A stretch of DNA of 64,000 bases from Endomychus coccineus (GCA_958510875.1 OY294067.1:251611736-251675735); one strand, 5' to 3'. Shown: positions 24,776-37,070, counted from the first letter of the stretch. Notes: a model not told the origin generated them from the sequence alone. Numbers and translations: made by a program.

Positions 24776-25614
24776 TCCTTCATTGAGAATGTATGAGAGT
24801 AAACAAATAATAAAACGGAAATTGTTTCGGTCAGCTCGTACCTACCGCGCACAGCACTGCGTCTGTTATAGCTAGCCCGTTCACGATAAGAGAGAAATGT
24901 ATAAAAGTGAATTCGCACTTTATAATACCAATGCTCCTGCAGCTTATTGCACAACCACATTAAATAAAAAATACCACTATACTACTTCACATAATTCCTT
25001 CAAATATTTCATATTAATCAATAATACAAAATTATTCACTTCATCAAACTGTAAATATTACATTCACCTCAACTATAACACTAGAAAAAACTAACAAATT
25101 TCAATTACTAATACCTACTCCATTTTGTTTAAGAAATCGCTATTTCTGAAGGAATTCAGGCCATTGCCGTTTACTTCTTGTGCTTTGCTTACCTACGATT
25201 TTGACTTTCAGGACATTCTGCTACAAAGCTGCAGCAACTCCGTCTCTAAAAACCGTGATAGACCGATATTACCCCCCATTTTACGTTCCCCTTCAAAGTA
25301 ATTTATTGTTGAGTATACCATTTCCGTTGTTTAAACAGCACAACGACGCAAATTTTGGTAGAATTACATTCCTTAAGAGAACAGTTTCCGTAACAGTGGT
25401 CTATCCGGCAACTTTGGAAAGTATTGCCAACTGATAAATTCATATATTACACGTTTGACGGAGATAGTGTGGCATTTGGTGAATTTTTCAAATGAATTGA
25501 TTGTTATAAGTTACTAACTATGACGTCATTTCCCACTTATCGGGAACAGGCCTTATTAATATCAGCAAATACCATAATCTATGGTATATGATTTCCGTGT
25601 TTCATATTCCTAAT
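24776..25614. other. No recognisable gene
   Basis: TATAAAAG at 24900 and TGACGTCA at 25519 are promoter-like words without other support. 25400-25435 (TATCCGGCAACTTTGGAAAG) is an inverse, diverged match to 51212-51245, suggesting an uncharacterised dispersed repeat. Confidence 0.35.
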
Positions 25615-25738
25615 GGTCATCTTTGTCTACACGAGAGTAAAATCTACGATGTTCGTAGAACCGATGTTCGTAGAACATCGTGTGAGCCAGCGATAAAATG
25701 TTGGAAAACAAGATAGACATTGAAATTTTCATCAAAAG
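25615..25738 (-). pseudogene. 3' end of Jockey-type element (family J, copy 1)
   Basis: CTTTGTCTACACGAGAG at 25621 and CATCGTGTGAGCCAGCG at 25675 match the end of the longer copy at 54403. The minus strand would encode the last residues of the RT protein (SILFSNILSLAHTMFYEHR). A 15-bp GATGTTCGTAGAACC duplication is inside. It is truncated where the + strand RT at 25742 begins. Confidence 0.65.
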
Positions 25739-25741
25739 TTG

Positions 25742-27999
25742 GAAGGTCATAAATATCACTATCCAATAGTTCTCAAAATAAATAATAAAAGCATGAGTAA
25801 AAATCAAAGTAAAACTAATTGCAGCAGCATACAGAAAATAAACATAAATTTTCTAAAAGCTAATATTGCATTAATTGATTGGAACTCAATATTAGATTTC
25901 AATTGCATTCATCAAACAACGGAGTTATTCATAAATACTTTAGAAGAAACTATCAACAAATCTTCTGATACAATAAACTTCAATCATAAAAAGCGTAAAA
26001 GGAAGGAATGGATCACAAGTGGTCTATTAAACTCTGTAAACAAAAACAACTCCGTATATTTAGATATTCTGAAAGCACCTAACAATACAGAATTAATCAA
26101 ACAATACAAAGATTATAAAAAAAATTCAAATGTTATCATAAAAAGAGCTAAATCGATGTATTACCAAACCAAAATCCAAGAGAACCTCAATAACCCAAAA
26201 AAATCTGGCAAATCACAAATGAAATAAAAGGTAACACTAAGACAAATCGTAATAGCATAGGCAATATTATTCATGAAACTGAAACGATAGTTTCAGATAA
26301 GAAAAAAGCGCAAGTCTTTAATAATTTTTTTGCAAATATAGGTTCTAAAATAACTTCTAATATCAAAGCTAATAAGAAATTCACTCCAAAATGTTCAAAG
26401 ATCGTAAAAGAAACGCTTTTTTTAAGCCCCATCACTGAAAATGAGGTCACAAATCAAATTAACAACTTGAAAAATTATAAAGCTACAGGATTAGACAATA
26501 TAAATGCATCAACTCTCAAAAATTAAAATAATTTTATAGTAGAGCCTTTAACTAATCTAATAAATTGTTCGTTAGAAAAGGGTATATTCCCAAACTGTCT
26601 AAAAATAGCGTTAGTAAAGCCATTATTTAAAAATGGAGAAAGCACAGATATGAACAATTACCGACCCATATCGTTAATCTTTAATATTGCAAAACTTTTT
26701 GAAAAAATAATATCATCCAAAATAACAAATTTTTTAAACAATAAAAACATAATCAATGAAAACCAGTTCGGTTTCCGTCAAAATAAAAGTGCTCAAGACG
26801 CAATTGTTTCTATGACCGAACAAATCTATGATAATATTGATCAGTCTATTCCAACACTAGCAATTTTCTCAGATTTAACTAAGGCTTTTGATACCATCAG
26901 TCATTCACTATTATTGGAAAAGATGGAAGGATATGGGCTCCGTGGGAATGTACGAAATTTAATATGTAGTTATCTGACAAATAGATTTCAAATGGTTCAA
27001 ATAGGAAAAGAATATAGCTACCCACTACCTGTTAGTTGTGGTGTCCCCCAAGGTACAGTACTCGGTCCCATTCTTTTCATTATTTACGTAAATGATCTTT
27101 TCTGTCAGATTGATGGTATCAATGTTATAGCATATGCTGACGATACTGTTTTAATTATACAAGCAAATACATGCTTAATGGCTAAAGTGGAAGCAGAGAA
27201 ATACTTGAAAATAATTACTGCATGGTTAGATGCAAATTTATTAAAACTTGATGTACATGAATCGAAATTCATATGTTTTGGATCTAACATTACCTCTCTT
27301 CCAAAAATTCAGAAACTTTTAATCCACAATTTTGAATGCAATAATAATAACTGTTCAGAATGTTTATGTTCAAATGATGATATTGATAGAGCTGACGCTA
27401 TTAAGTATTTAGGAGTCACTATAGACAGTAAAATAGAATGGGATCAACACATACATCAACTTAGCGGACGTCTCAGAAAATTAACTCATCTATTTAGAAA
27501 ATTAAAATATCTATTTAACGAACAATTAATGAAAAATGTTTATTACGCTCTTATACAATCTTTGATAACATACATAGCATGGGGAGATACATATAAAACC
27601 AGCTTAAAGAAAGTATTTACTGTTCAAAAAATTTCAATAAAAACCATTATAAATGAAAAAAATACATGTCCATCTAAAGAAGTTTTTAAAAGTTTCGAAG
27701 TTCTTAGAGTAAAGGACCTATATGTGTTGGAAATTTTGAAATATCATTATAAACGTGAATATTTACCCTTTTTCTCTGAGCACCAATATTTCTGCAGGTC
27801 CAAAGTTGCTGATTCCTCAAATAAAAAAAACGATAGGACAACATTTTACCAAATACTACTTCTCTATAACAAGTTACCGATCGAAATAAAACAATTTTAT
27901 CAGGAAAACAAACTAAGTATTTCAGTTTTTATTAAAAAATTGAAAAAATGGATTACGACGTCAAAAGTTTTGATAGATGATATTATAGCAGGTCAATGA
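25742..27999 (+). pseudogene. Jockey-superfamily non-LTR reverse transcriptase, nearly complete RT
   Basis: This is the best-preserved non-LTR RT in the window. The first part (to 26227) is the linker between endonuclease and RT, with EWITSGLLNSVNKNNSVYLD. A one-base frameshift in the A run near 26196-26203 moves to the next frame, which continues KIWQITNEIKG and reaches an in-frame TAA at 26524. After that, 449 residues are open: NNYRPISLIFNIAKLFEKII (fingers), NQFGFRQNKSAQDAI, FSDLTKAFDTISH (first catalytic Asp), SCGVPQGTVLGPILFIIYVN, AYADDTVLI (catalytic DD), KYLGVTIDSKIEWDQHI, and the thumb to the stop. The endonuclease is absent (5' truncation). With only two lesions it is the youngest RT here. 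The family resembles that at 14527. Confidence 0.92.
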
Positions 28000-28690
28000 T
28001 TTAATTAATTTCAGAAATATTCTATTTTTGAGAAAATCATCATTTATTTTTATTGTTTATAACTTTATATCTCTGGCAATTTCCCCCTTTATATTTATAT
28101 TTATATTCATATTTATATTTATATTTATATTTATATTTATATTTATATTTATATTTATATTTATATTTATATTTATATTTATATTTATATTTATATTTAT
28201 ATTTATATTTATATTTATATTTATATTTATATTTATATTTATATTTATATTTATATTTATATTTATATTTATATTTATATTTATATTTATATTTATATTT
28301 ATATTTATATTTATATTTATATTTATATTTATATTTACATTTACATTTATATTTATATTTATATTTATATTTATATTTATATTTATATTTATATTTATGT
28401 TTATATTTATATTTATATTCATATTTATATTTATATTTATATTTATATTTTATATTCATATTTATGTTTATATTTATATCGATAAATAAGAATAACAACT
28501 AATGTAATAAATTTAATTAATTAAGTTTATAAATTTCATATACTGTATTATATACTGTATTGATTTGTACGATATAAAACTATTTCTTTGTTGTCACAGA
28601 CATGTACATTATTGTACATCGTGACTTTGTTAAAATTCACAAACATGCAAAATATCAAATAAATAAAAAAATGTTATTATTATTATTTTC
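28000..28690 (+). other. 3' region of the non-LTR element with (TTA)n tail
   Basis: After the stop there is about 90 bp of unique sequence, then the hexanucleotide array, then a segment with the stem-loop ATGTACATTATTGTACAT (28602-28619), CGTGACTTTGTTAAAATTC, an AATAAA-like run and (TTA)n at 28673-28688. The TGTACAT...GTGACTTTGT wording followed by a simple-repeat tail is typical of Jockey-type 3' ends, so I place the element's end near 28690 with the microsatellite inside its 3' region. Confidence 0.6.
28088..28480. repeat. (ATTTAT)n hexanucleotide microsatellite, about 65 units
   Basis: Nearly pure repetition of ATTTAT for about 390 bp, with a few variants (CAT, CAT/GTT, one 1-base slip near 28450). 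Because the unit is six bases, several frames on both strands stay open and give (FI)n, (LY)n, (NI)n and (KY)n chains. These are artefacts, not genes. Confidence 0.97.
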
Positions 28691-29245
28691 TTATCATCAG
28701 AGGAAACCTCACCAAGCTGCTGAGGTGTAAATGATCTCTTGGCACGGAAAAGAAAACCAAGTTTCTGTAAAGCAGTTTTGACAATGGATCTCACATGCTG
28801 TGGTAATATCGAGCGTGGACATTGGGGACTTCTTAAGGATATTTGTACCTGACAGTTTCATTTAGAGATTGTGGTTATATGCTTTCCTGTCTCTGTCTTG
28901 CTCGTCTGAAAGAAGGCCTTAGGGCCAGGCTTAGTCAAATGTTTTGAAGATATATAATGCTAAAGTTAGACATTCCCCATATTTTTCCTATGAATGTCTG
29001 CCATATGTGTGTTACGTAAGCAAGCAGGGCTCCAGTTGATATCTGGTGACAAAAGTCACATTGTCGGTCGTTCACATTTAGAATCTCTCTTAATATTGGA
29101 TGAGCTTGATCTTGATTGCTTTTTCCGTTACTTGACGGATCACAGATAATAGTGCAATGGGTCTATGATTATTAGGGAGGGTCTTCTTTCCTCCTTTTGC
29201 AACTGTAGTGAACACACCAAATTGGTATGATAGAGTAAATTACTT
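28691..29245 (-). pseudogene. Jockey/CR1-like reverse transcriptase relic, internally deleted
   Basis: Minus strand: 29240-29100 encodes VAKGGKKTLPNNHRPIALLS followed by VIRQVTEKAI, the fingers motif (P.GG....NYRPI.LL......EK.I). 29070-28890 gives weak matches (LLAYVTHIWQ, then SKTFD-like sequence at the first catalytic Asp). 28800-28695 encodes QKLGFLFRAKRSFTPQQL, the thumb block (..LGFLFRA...F....L) of beetle Jockey-type elements. The YADD region is missing, so there is at least one large deletion. It meets the tail of the + strand element head-on at the (TTA)n run. Confidence 0.7.
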
Positions 29246-30752
29246 GTAAAGACGTAATTTTAATTCTGGGGCACATTTCTTATGCACGATAGGCGTAAAA
29301 ACCCATTTTACCCCAATACCTTTTTGGTATTGAGATCAAGCCGAATGCGCCTAATTATGCGATGACGAAAGACAATTTCGGGCATATGATTATCGATGGT
29401 CGCGATAATAGGAGGGTGCTTTCCTCATGAATTTAAAGTGAAATTTGCTGGAAATAAGTATTGTTTTTTTTGGGGTGTTGTGGCCGTTCCATTATCCTCG
29501 GTTGGTGGAGAGAATCAGCTAGAAATGAAATTCCTCTCGCCTTGGCGGAGGTTCAAAATAAAGCGGGACCATTTGGTAATTCGATAAGCTCCTTTATAGC
29601 GTATTAACTATTGTTCATAAGTAGATTTCGATTGTTCGAAGCAAAAGAAAGCCCCAAAGAATTCAGATACTTTCACTATTTTTTGGTGATTACGATTCCA
29701 TAATTCCTACAGTGACTCAAAAATAATAATATTCGGGAATGTGCCAGTAGAAATAGCAAATTAAATGCTCACTTCTGGTGGTAGGGAAAATCGATATACT
29801 GTGAAGCTATAATTACAACTAGTTGAAACTGTATATTTTAGATTCATTATCAAATTCAAAACGATTACGTCTCCCTGATGGTCAACTTTTTCTGACAATT
29901 TCTGTTCACGTTCAACAAACAATCAAAATATTAAACTGCGGGATGTAAATCGCATATTACCAGTTTATTTCTTACAAAATAATCCGAATGGAATGTTATG
30001 CATTGGTAGTGATGTTCTGTTAAAGTATCTGCATTTGCATAGTGTCGCTAGAATAAAATAGTATCAGCTTCCATTGTAAAGAGCGACTGAATCAATAATT
30101 CAGAGATACAAATATACTTCCTGCTACATTTCTAGGTGAAAGGAAGTCGACAATTCCTCTAAACTTGAAATAAAACGCCAAGAATGCATTATTGTCATGT
30201 AGAGTTAAGGCTTCTATGAGCTGATGAGACATTGAACGACACACGAGCAATTATTCTAATGGATTTTTGAAGCGCTATCACTCCAGACGCTTTGGTGCTT
30301 TGCGCTTTTCGCGTAAATTTCTGCATATTCAAACGTAAGAAGAGGCTTTCTAGTCTAAACCGAACAAAACTTCAGTACTTATATTAATTACGCCATAGCC
30401 TGCATTGTATATATTTATGAGAAACAATTTTACTAAGTGTAAAGGAGGTATATTCGAAACGAATATCAAGATCACTGGTCTGAGGTTCCAGGTAACCTTA
30501 ACGCTGCTAACACGAAATGTGTCTGTATTTCACTATGCATTAACGCTGGTAGTTCAGTCTGTACATTAGAGAATATTAGAAATGAAATATATCCTAGATA
30601 AGAAACACTGAACGAACAAGTAGTTGGATAGTTAGTAGAGTTTATACTGTGACTATCATTCAAATTATTGGTTATATCGAATTTTGTAGCGTACTCGGAG
30701 CACAATACAATTTTACATAAATGGAAATATGTACCTATGAATATGTAATACA
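29246..30752. other. No recognisable gene
   Basis: The sequence is unique at this scale. The 63-residue frame at 29396-29587 and the 113-residue minus frame at 30472-30813 carry no motif I know. Confidence 0.45.
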
Positions 30753-32600
30753 CAGTGGCGGCTGGTACTAAAGGGCACATGGACACGTGCCCACTCAACC
30801 ACCAAGATAACACAGAAAGAAATTCGCATGTAATTCAGTGTATTATTTTATTCCGCAAGTCAAACGCATGCAATGCTAACGCTCAAAACTATATTCCGGG
30901 GAACGTTTTGAAGTGTACCTATTTCATATGTGCCTATACTGTCGGTTTGAGGCACAAAGCGGCGTATCTCTCGTCTTGCCTTCATAGTGTACAGTGTGTG
31001 AATTCAATTCTAAGACGTGAATTCTTAAGTGACGTCTATCATCAATGATTTAAGTTAATTATGTGCAAAATCTGCTATCATTTGAGGAAAATATTTTAAT
31101 TGAAAAGAAAGGAAGCTCTATTCCTGATCTTCAAATAAATTAAACTACCATTCACATGAACATATGCATGGATTTTACTGTTCTTGACAAAATGGACATA
31201 CGTGAACAATTAGACAGTGCTTATTTGCGACATAAAATTAAGTACAACGAAGTTGTGGAAAAAATCGTCATATTTTGCACCGGTTAATATGTATATAAAA
31301 TTTTGCGGAGCCTTTGAATTGGCATTACGAGGTCATGATGAGACATTGACGTCGGAAAATCCAGCTATTTATGTAGGCTTAATCAACTTTGCAGCTGAAT
31401 TAGACGCTGTGCTTACAATGCATATGAAAGTTTCATAAGTGTTTGAATTATTTTAAATTCTTCTGGTAAGACAAATGGTGTCCAAGCCATTATCAAAAGA
31501 AAATTTCCACATGCACTGTTACGTGCATCAATTTGATCTAATTATTGAACGAGCGGCACATTGCAATAAGAAAGGGCAAATTTCCTTGCAAATTTGCAGT
31601 TATGTTCAAATTTTTTTCTCGATCGTCAAAACGAACTGTAATTCTTGATGGAATAGTCAAACATAGATTACCACGCGCTGTTCCTACACGCTAGATTATC
31701 AAAAGTCGAACTGTGAACACACTATTTGAACACCAGGATTCTTTCAAAGAATGTTTAGACAAAATTGTTGACGAAAATGAGACGGATCCAGTTACTATTA
31801 GTGAAGCAAGTGGTTTATTGAAACATTTGAATTGCCCGGAATTTCTCTACTGGTTGAAAATATTTCATTGCATCATGCCACATATTGAAATATTATTTAA
31901 TCAGACTCAAATGCGCGGTATTGACAACAGCAAATTATTCGAATTAGAAATTCTACTGAAAATGACAATCAAGAACGCAATAATGAAGAACCTACTAGAA
32001 AAAGACAAAAACGACTGCTGAAGATAACAGAGCTGTTGTTAGAAAGGAAGTATGTGACATTATCTTAAGCCAAATTAGCGACCGATTTGATTTTAGGGAT
32101 CACTTAAGTGCAGCAAATGTATTTGATCCTCAAACATTTTAAAACTTATAGACATGCATTTTCACAAAAACGTTTTGATAAAACTCTGAAATCTTAACCA
32201 ATGTTGGACAGTGTAAAATTAAAAGGTGAACTTTCAGCCATTTTTTGACCGCGATGACATGTGTGACGTAGGTGATATTTTGCCACTTTTAGTGTTCATA
32301 ATACACAACAACCCAAAGGTTTTGATGGTTTTAACCCTCAAACGCATAAAAACGTTTCTAAGAAGCACAATGTCAGAAGATCGACTAAACGCATTTTTGA
32401 TCCTATCAATAGAAAAGAATTTCGTCCAGTCTATCCCGAATTTTGACAACAAAGTCATAGACGTTTTTTCCAGCATGAGAAATAGGGGAACGGATTTTAT
32501 GTACAAAAATAGGTTTTTTCTTGTGCCCTCTCTCATAACTCACGAGCCTCCATTGGTAATACATTCTCAAGATTTTGTTAAATTGAGATCATAGAGCACG
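30753..32600 (+). mobile_element. hAT transposon remnant, left end plus transposase
   Basis: CAGTGGCGGCTGGTACTAAA, then GGGCACATGGACACGTGCCC, is a CAGTGGCG-type hAT terminus and lies about 450 bp before the transposase remnant on the same strand. I did not find the matching right end (expected CCAGCCGCCACTG), so the 3' side is deleted or too diverged. Confidence 0.6.
31195..32594 (+). pseudogene. hAT-family transposase remnant (ZMYM1-like, DUF4371 plus C-terminal dimerisation region)
   Basis: In order: MDIREQLDSAYLRHKIKYNE (31196-), then in another frame FCGAFELALRGHDETLTSEN and PAIYVGLINFAAELDAVL (DUF4371 block, ALRGHDE..S.N.GI..GL). Next CYVHQFDLIIERAA (the RC.AHQLNL... block, 31524-31565) and FFSRSSKRT-like residues near 31612. 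The frame at 31713-32021 has LFEHQDSFKECLDKIVDENE and LLKHLNCPEFLYWLKIFHCI. The frame at 32226-32594 has LKRIKTFLRSTMSEDRLNAF then LILSIEKNF, the hAT dimerisation motif. At least four frames are used and the usual SAERSFS stretch before LKRIKT is lost. The relic is non-functional and its identity is secure at superfamily level. Confidence 0.85.
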
Positions 32601-33685
32601 TTAACCATTTAGCAGCTCATTGTTCACTCGATTGCTCCGCTGCTTTAGTATGGGGTTTCCCGTGGATATGCATATAGGGATGCATATTTACTATTTTGCA
32701 ACAAACTTATCCCATGGCGTCTGCTAACGGGAAGCTGTTTACCTTATATGTCAGTATTCATTATTAAACAAGTGGAAATAATCAAGTTCGAACTCAGAAC
32801 GATCGAATTAAACAAATATGGTGAAACATAATAGGACCCAAAACAAACAATTCAGAACGAGCTTTTTCCAGCTTTCTGAAGTTATCTGTAAACAAGACTG
32901 CAGGAATCTATTTGCTGGACCTACAAAGTGCTCTAGGAACCTTACTTTCTGTATATGATGACTTTAACTATGGAAACTACTGCGTAACATTTTGCCCAGT
33001 AATCTAATATTTCATGACCAAACTCGCCAAATTTTATTTTAATATGCTATTCAAACTTGATAGGAAAAACTTGTCACGGCAATATAATAATCCGGATGTA
33101 TAAATAATACCTACCAAATGTTTATGTTCTTCTCTCGACTCGAACAATTCTGGTCAGAATTTTATGTTGAAATGTGGTATTCATAAAAGAACAAACGTAC
33201 CTTAGCAGATTATTAGGACGAATTTACTATTAGCTATTTTCAAAATTGTTAGAGACTGGCTCCTCATATAAATTCATGGCTCAACTCAATATGGGAATAA
33301 ATATGACTGTGAAAAGTTCTGAATATGATTCGATAATATATCTCTAGAAAAATTGTAATAGTCTCGAAGCTGGTGAACTATCGAAGTGTCGTTTTACAAC
33401 GTGGAAAGTCGAGAAGTTATGAGCCTTGGGCATGGAATCATGGCTATAAAAGTGCAACCTTAAGCTAAACCTTGGAGCTCCACCCTGGAGCAACGACGAG
33501 GAATTTTTCTGTTGGTGGTTGTTGAAAGTTCCAAGCATTGATAAACAAACAGTAAGTCATAGAAACATGTTTGTCCATACTGAGGCAACATAATCAGAGA
33601 AATACCTGAATTTTGCTCCTGTGTCAAGGCAAAATTTGTTTCTTTCAACTAGTCGAAGAAGACTTAATTGCACCTTAGCAATACT
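32601..33685. other. No recognisable gene
   Basis: Could include decayed hAT 3' sequence. Small frames on both strands are uninformative. Confidence 0.4.
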
Positions 33686-33689
33686 CACA

Positions 33690-34050
33690 GATACACTCCT
33701 CAAGTCAAAACGATTGAACTTTAGATGAATGTGCGTAAATAGCGGAGTATCGAATCGCATTATGTTCATCAATGATCTACTATCCTTTCAGAGGTTTATA
33801 TTTACAAAAATATGAGACTCTGACGGAACCAAAATGGTGTGATTGGTAATCACGCAGGACTAGACATCCAATAATGTGGGTTCAATGTTCTACGTTTATT
33901 CGTCTTTATAATCCTATGTTAAATTATCTGAATTATTTTCATAATTCAGAATATTTAATTCTTTATCTTTTAATGTAGTTACACGAAATTGTGGCCAAAT
34001 AGGAAAAGAATCCTTTTACTTTTTTATACTTACCCAGAACATTTCTCAGT
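33690..34050 (+). repeat. Composite tRNA-derived SINE, copy B
   Basis: The 5' module (AAACGATTGAACTTTAGATG, CGAATCGCATTATGTTCATC, GAGGTTTATATTTACAAAAA) is followed by a tRNA-like head at about 33820-33890. The B box is damaged: AATGTGGGTTCAATGTTC lacks the second half. The tail has CCTATGTTAAATTATCTGAA and TTACACGAAATTGTGGCCAA. It is followed directly by copy C. Confidence 0.85.
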
Positions 34051-34475
34051 TCTACTTGAATATGTAAGAACCGGTAAGCTGTCATTTAATGAGTACTGTC
34101 AGAATAATTGCCAACCATAGTGATAGATACACTCCTCGATTCAGAACGATTGAATTTCAGATGAATGTGCGTGAATAGTTAATCTATAGCGGAGCATCGG
34201 ATCGCATTGTGTTCACCAATAATCTACTATCCTTTAAGAGGTTTATATTTACAAAAATATAAGACTCTTACGGGACCAAAGTGGTGTAATTGGTGAACAC
34301 GTTGGACTAGACATCCAGGCATGTGGGTTCGAATTCCACCTATAGTTCAATGTTTTACGTTTATTCATCTTTATAATCATATGTTAAATTATCTAAGTTA
34401 TCTTCATGATTCATAAAATTTTATTATGTATCTCTTAATGTACTTACACGAAATTGTGGCCAATTAGGCGAAGAA
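34051..34475 (+). repeat. Composite tRNA-derived SINE, copy C (best preserved)
   Basis: The 5' module starts TTGAATATGTAAGAACCGGT. The head at 34276-34347 has A box AGTGGTGTAATTGGTGAACA and B box GGGTTCGAATTCC. Between them TTGGA-CTAGACA-TCCAG can fold as a 5-bp anticodon arm with a 7-base loop whose central triplet is AGA, so a tRNA-Ser(AGA)-like ancestor is possible. The tail matches copy B (TTACACGAAATTGTGGCCAA). Confidence 0.88.
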
Positions 34476-34487
34476 TCCTTGAACATG

Positions 34488-34612
34488 TTTGACTGCACGA
34501 GAGGGAAACCTATAATGTTCGAAGAAAACCGTGTGGGCCAGCGGTGGAATATTGGGAGAGGAGATAGGCTACAAAGAGTTCCACAACTTCGCTGTTCGAT
34601 AGAAAAATTGAG
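34488..34612 (-). pseudogene. 3' end of Jockey-type element (family J, copy 2)
   Basis: CACGAGAGGGAAACCTATAA, then CGTGTGGGCCAGCGGTGGAA and AAGAGTTCCACAACTTCGCT, match 54412-54570 except that about 50 bp between them is deleted here. The minus strand encodes the FFYRTAKLWNSL block of the RT C-terminus. Confidence 0.75.
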
Positions 34613-35689
34613 CTACATTGTGAAAGTAAAGAAACCAATCCTAGAGTCCTGACTTCACATTATAGAATGCCTTTTAATAATGTCATCAACTGAAAAACTG
34701 AAAATACCTATCAGCCCCATAACTAAATAAATGTTTCAGCATGTATTGCTGTAAACCGAATTAATTAATATTTGAAGATGAATGAAAATAATTAATGGGT
34801 CAAAAACACATTTATTTATTTACAAAATATTTACACTTTGTACGTACCTATATTGAAGTGATGTTAATTAATCTGTAATTGTTCATATAACATGGGTAGA
34901 TTAAAGTATTAGTTGAACTAATAATTTATGCTCTCTGTATGCAATAAAACGTTTATTACAGTTTAATCCGTTAATTTAGTTGCTAATGAAAGCATGCATA
35001 CCATTATGGAAGCTCTGTCAGAGCCAAAATTTGGAAAATATTGTAATATAGTCAATTTATTTACACAGTAGTTTATAATTTGCTGGTTTTGGTTAATTAC
35101 TCTTTGAGCTCCATTAGATGTAAAAAATCATGATCGTGATATTTAAATTAGATATAATCTAGTTACTGAACCACTATTTATATTAGCTTTATAATTTATA
35201 GTTCAATAGTTCAATTGAAAGCGAATTTGAAATTGAAGCAGTATATGCTTCATTAACTAAAGGACAAAAAACAATGATTAGTGAATGAAGTTGAATCTAA
35301 TTTTTCTTGTAGGTATCAGGGAATCTGCTAAGTGGTAAAGTTCTGCCGCTCAAAGGGTGAAGCATTTTTACCATAGTTTGAACTAATATAAAATTGGCTT
35401 AATTCATGGTTAAACTTGAGCTAAACCGAAGTCAAGACTAGTGTAGCTTTTGAAGAATATAAAAGTATACTAATTTAGACTATTTGAATTTGCATTATAT
35501 ATCTTGTCCAGAAAATTATTCGTTTACTAGTTGATCAAATTGAAAATAGTTTTGATTGATACAAAATTCAGAACATAGAAATTATTCAGGTTGAATAACT
35601 GGTTTGATTTTACTGCTGTTGATAATATCGGTTAATAATATTTGAGAACATGTCACAAACGGCGAAGGGAACTAATTTTCTGTTAGACG
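34613..35689. other. No recognisable gene
   Basis: AT-rich. CTGCTAAGTGGTAAAG near 35328 looks like a tRNA A box but has no matching B box or cloverleaf. Confidence 0.4.
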
Positions 35690-36345
35690 GGATTAACATC
35701 AATTAGTTTTGTATCATTCAAAACTATTTTCAATTTGATCAATCTTTTCCATTCAACCGGACGATATTCCAATGGGTGCATCTCTTAGTACGTTCGTAGC
35801 AATAATTTTCATGTCTATTCTTGAAGATAAAACTTACTAGTAAACATATAATTTTCTGGCATAGACATATAGATGATGTTCTAACATGTTTTAAATGAAC
35901 CAATAGACGATTAGATCTTTCTATTTCTAATAATGCTATCAACTTTCTAGTTTTAACAATCACAAGAGCAGATAACATTTTGAAACATCAAACTTAAATA
36001 TTGTATTTAAACCCAATTCCAAATTAGAACTTATCATCTTATTCAATAATAAAGTCAAAACAAAGAGAAATCCGGACTTTACAATCTATCATCACAGAAT
36101 TGCGATTCCTTTTACATAGGCCAAACAGGACGCTCATTTTCTATTGAGTTAACATAAACGATCCTTCATATTTTCAAAAACAGGTTCCACATTTGCAGAT
36201 CATTTTTTCTAAATCAACCAATCCTTTCCCGAACTAGACAACTTACATATTTTACATAAAGGCTAGAAACTAAACTTGCTGAAATCTTCGGAAATTAACA
36301 AACACAAAAATAATACTATAAATAAGAAATAATCTCCCTTATCCA
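35690..36345 (+). pseudogene. Penelope-like element remnant: RT and GIY-YIG pieces
   Basis: On the + strand 35755-35840 encodes DIPMGASLSTFVAIIFMSIL followed by EDKTY, the PMGSPLSP.LA.IFM..LE block of Penelope-type RT. After a frameshift comes WHRHIDDVLTCFK (RY.DD catalytic box with Tyr-Val changed to His-Ile), NAINFLVLTI (the NFLDL.I block), then at 36095-36150 CDSFYIGQTGRSFSIE, the GIY-YIG endonuclease core. At least three frame changes and several stops make it dead. It belongs to a different PLE family from 43538 and from 62745. Confidence 0.8.
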
Positions 36346-37070
36346 ATAAAAGTGGTTTTAGTGGATAAGGATGATAATTACTCATTTATACTGTTATCAT
36401 AATGTGAATTCTTTTATAGGTTACAAAAACAATACTCTACTACCTAATGCTCAGACAGACCAAATTTATTCACCATTATTTAAACATATTCATTGTCCTG
36501 ATTAGTGTCTAATACTCTGCTATTACTAAGCAAATCATCATTATTTAAATGTAATAAAACACCATGTAATCCGGCGTTCGACGACTAGCGCGCAAAGTCG
36601 CTTAAAGCCGCTAGGGTGAGTATACGACTAGCGCGCGAGCTACCTGCGATATACATATTTGTGCTTCCACAATAAATTCCTTTAACTTTGTTGGACGCTA
36701 CAATCATCTAATATAACTATATTACAATATGTACCTGACCGGATATAAATATGATAATTATGAATAAGCATTCCATGCGCTTAATACACATTTACTTCTC
36801 CTATGATAAACCTAAATCAATGAGCAATATGCATTTCCCTTATTTGAGAAATAAATCTATTCAAGAATTGTATGAGTTTCATTACAGTTTTTATGTTAAA
36901 CGACCCCATCCGTTCTATTATGGGACTATCATCCTCAATAGGACGTAGAGTTAGATTATGGATACTGAATGCTGAAACGTTATTCGTCGTGTATTATCAA
37001 TGACAGCACAACAATTTGGCGAAGGTGCCGAGAAATTGGAAGTAGCTTATTTAAAAAATGCGTTCGAAAG

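Noticed and set aside
28028..28502. Long open frames of about 120-153 residues on both strands
   Set aside because: They translate the six-base microsatellite as (FI)n, (LY)n, (NI)n or (KY)n. The open frames are a consequence of the repeat unit length.
30216..30240. CTGATGA word at AGCTGATGAGACATTG
   Set aside because: No GAAA box or pairing arms; a chance heptamer.
30472..31048. Open frames of 113 and 97 residues on opposite strands
   Set aside because: No motif; the region spans the hAT left end, and the frames look like chance.
35325..35390. tRNA-like A box (CTGCTAAGTGGTAAAG)
   Set aside because: No B box and no cloverleaf arms can be drawn.
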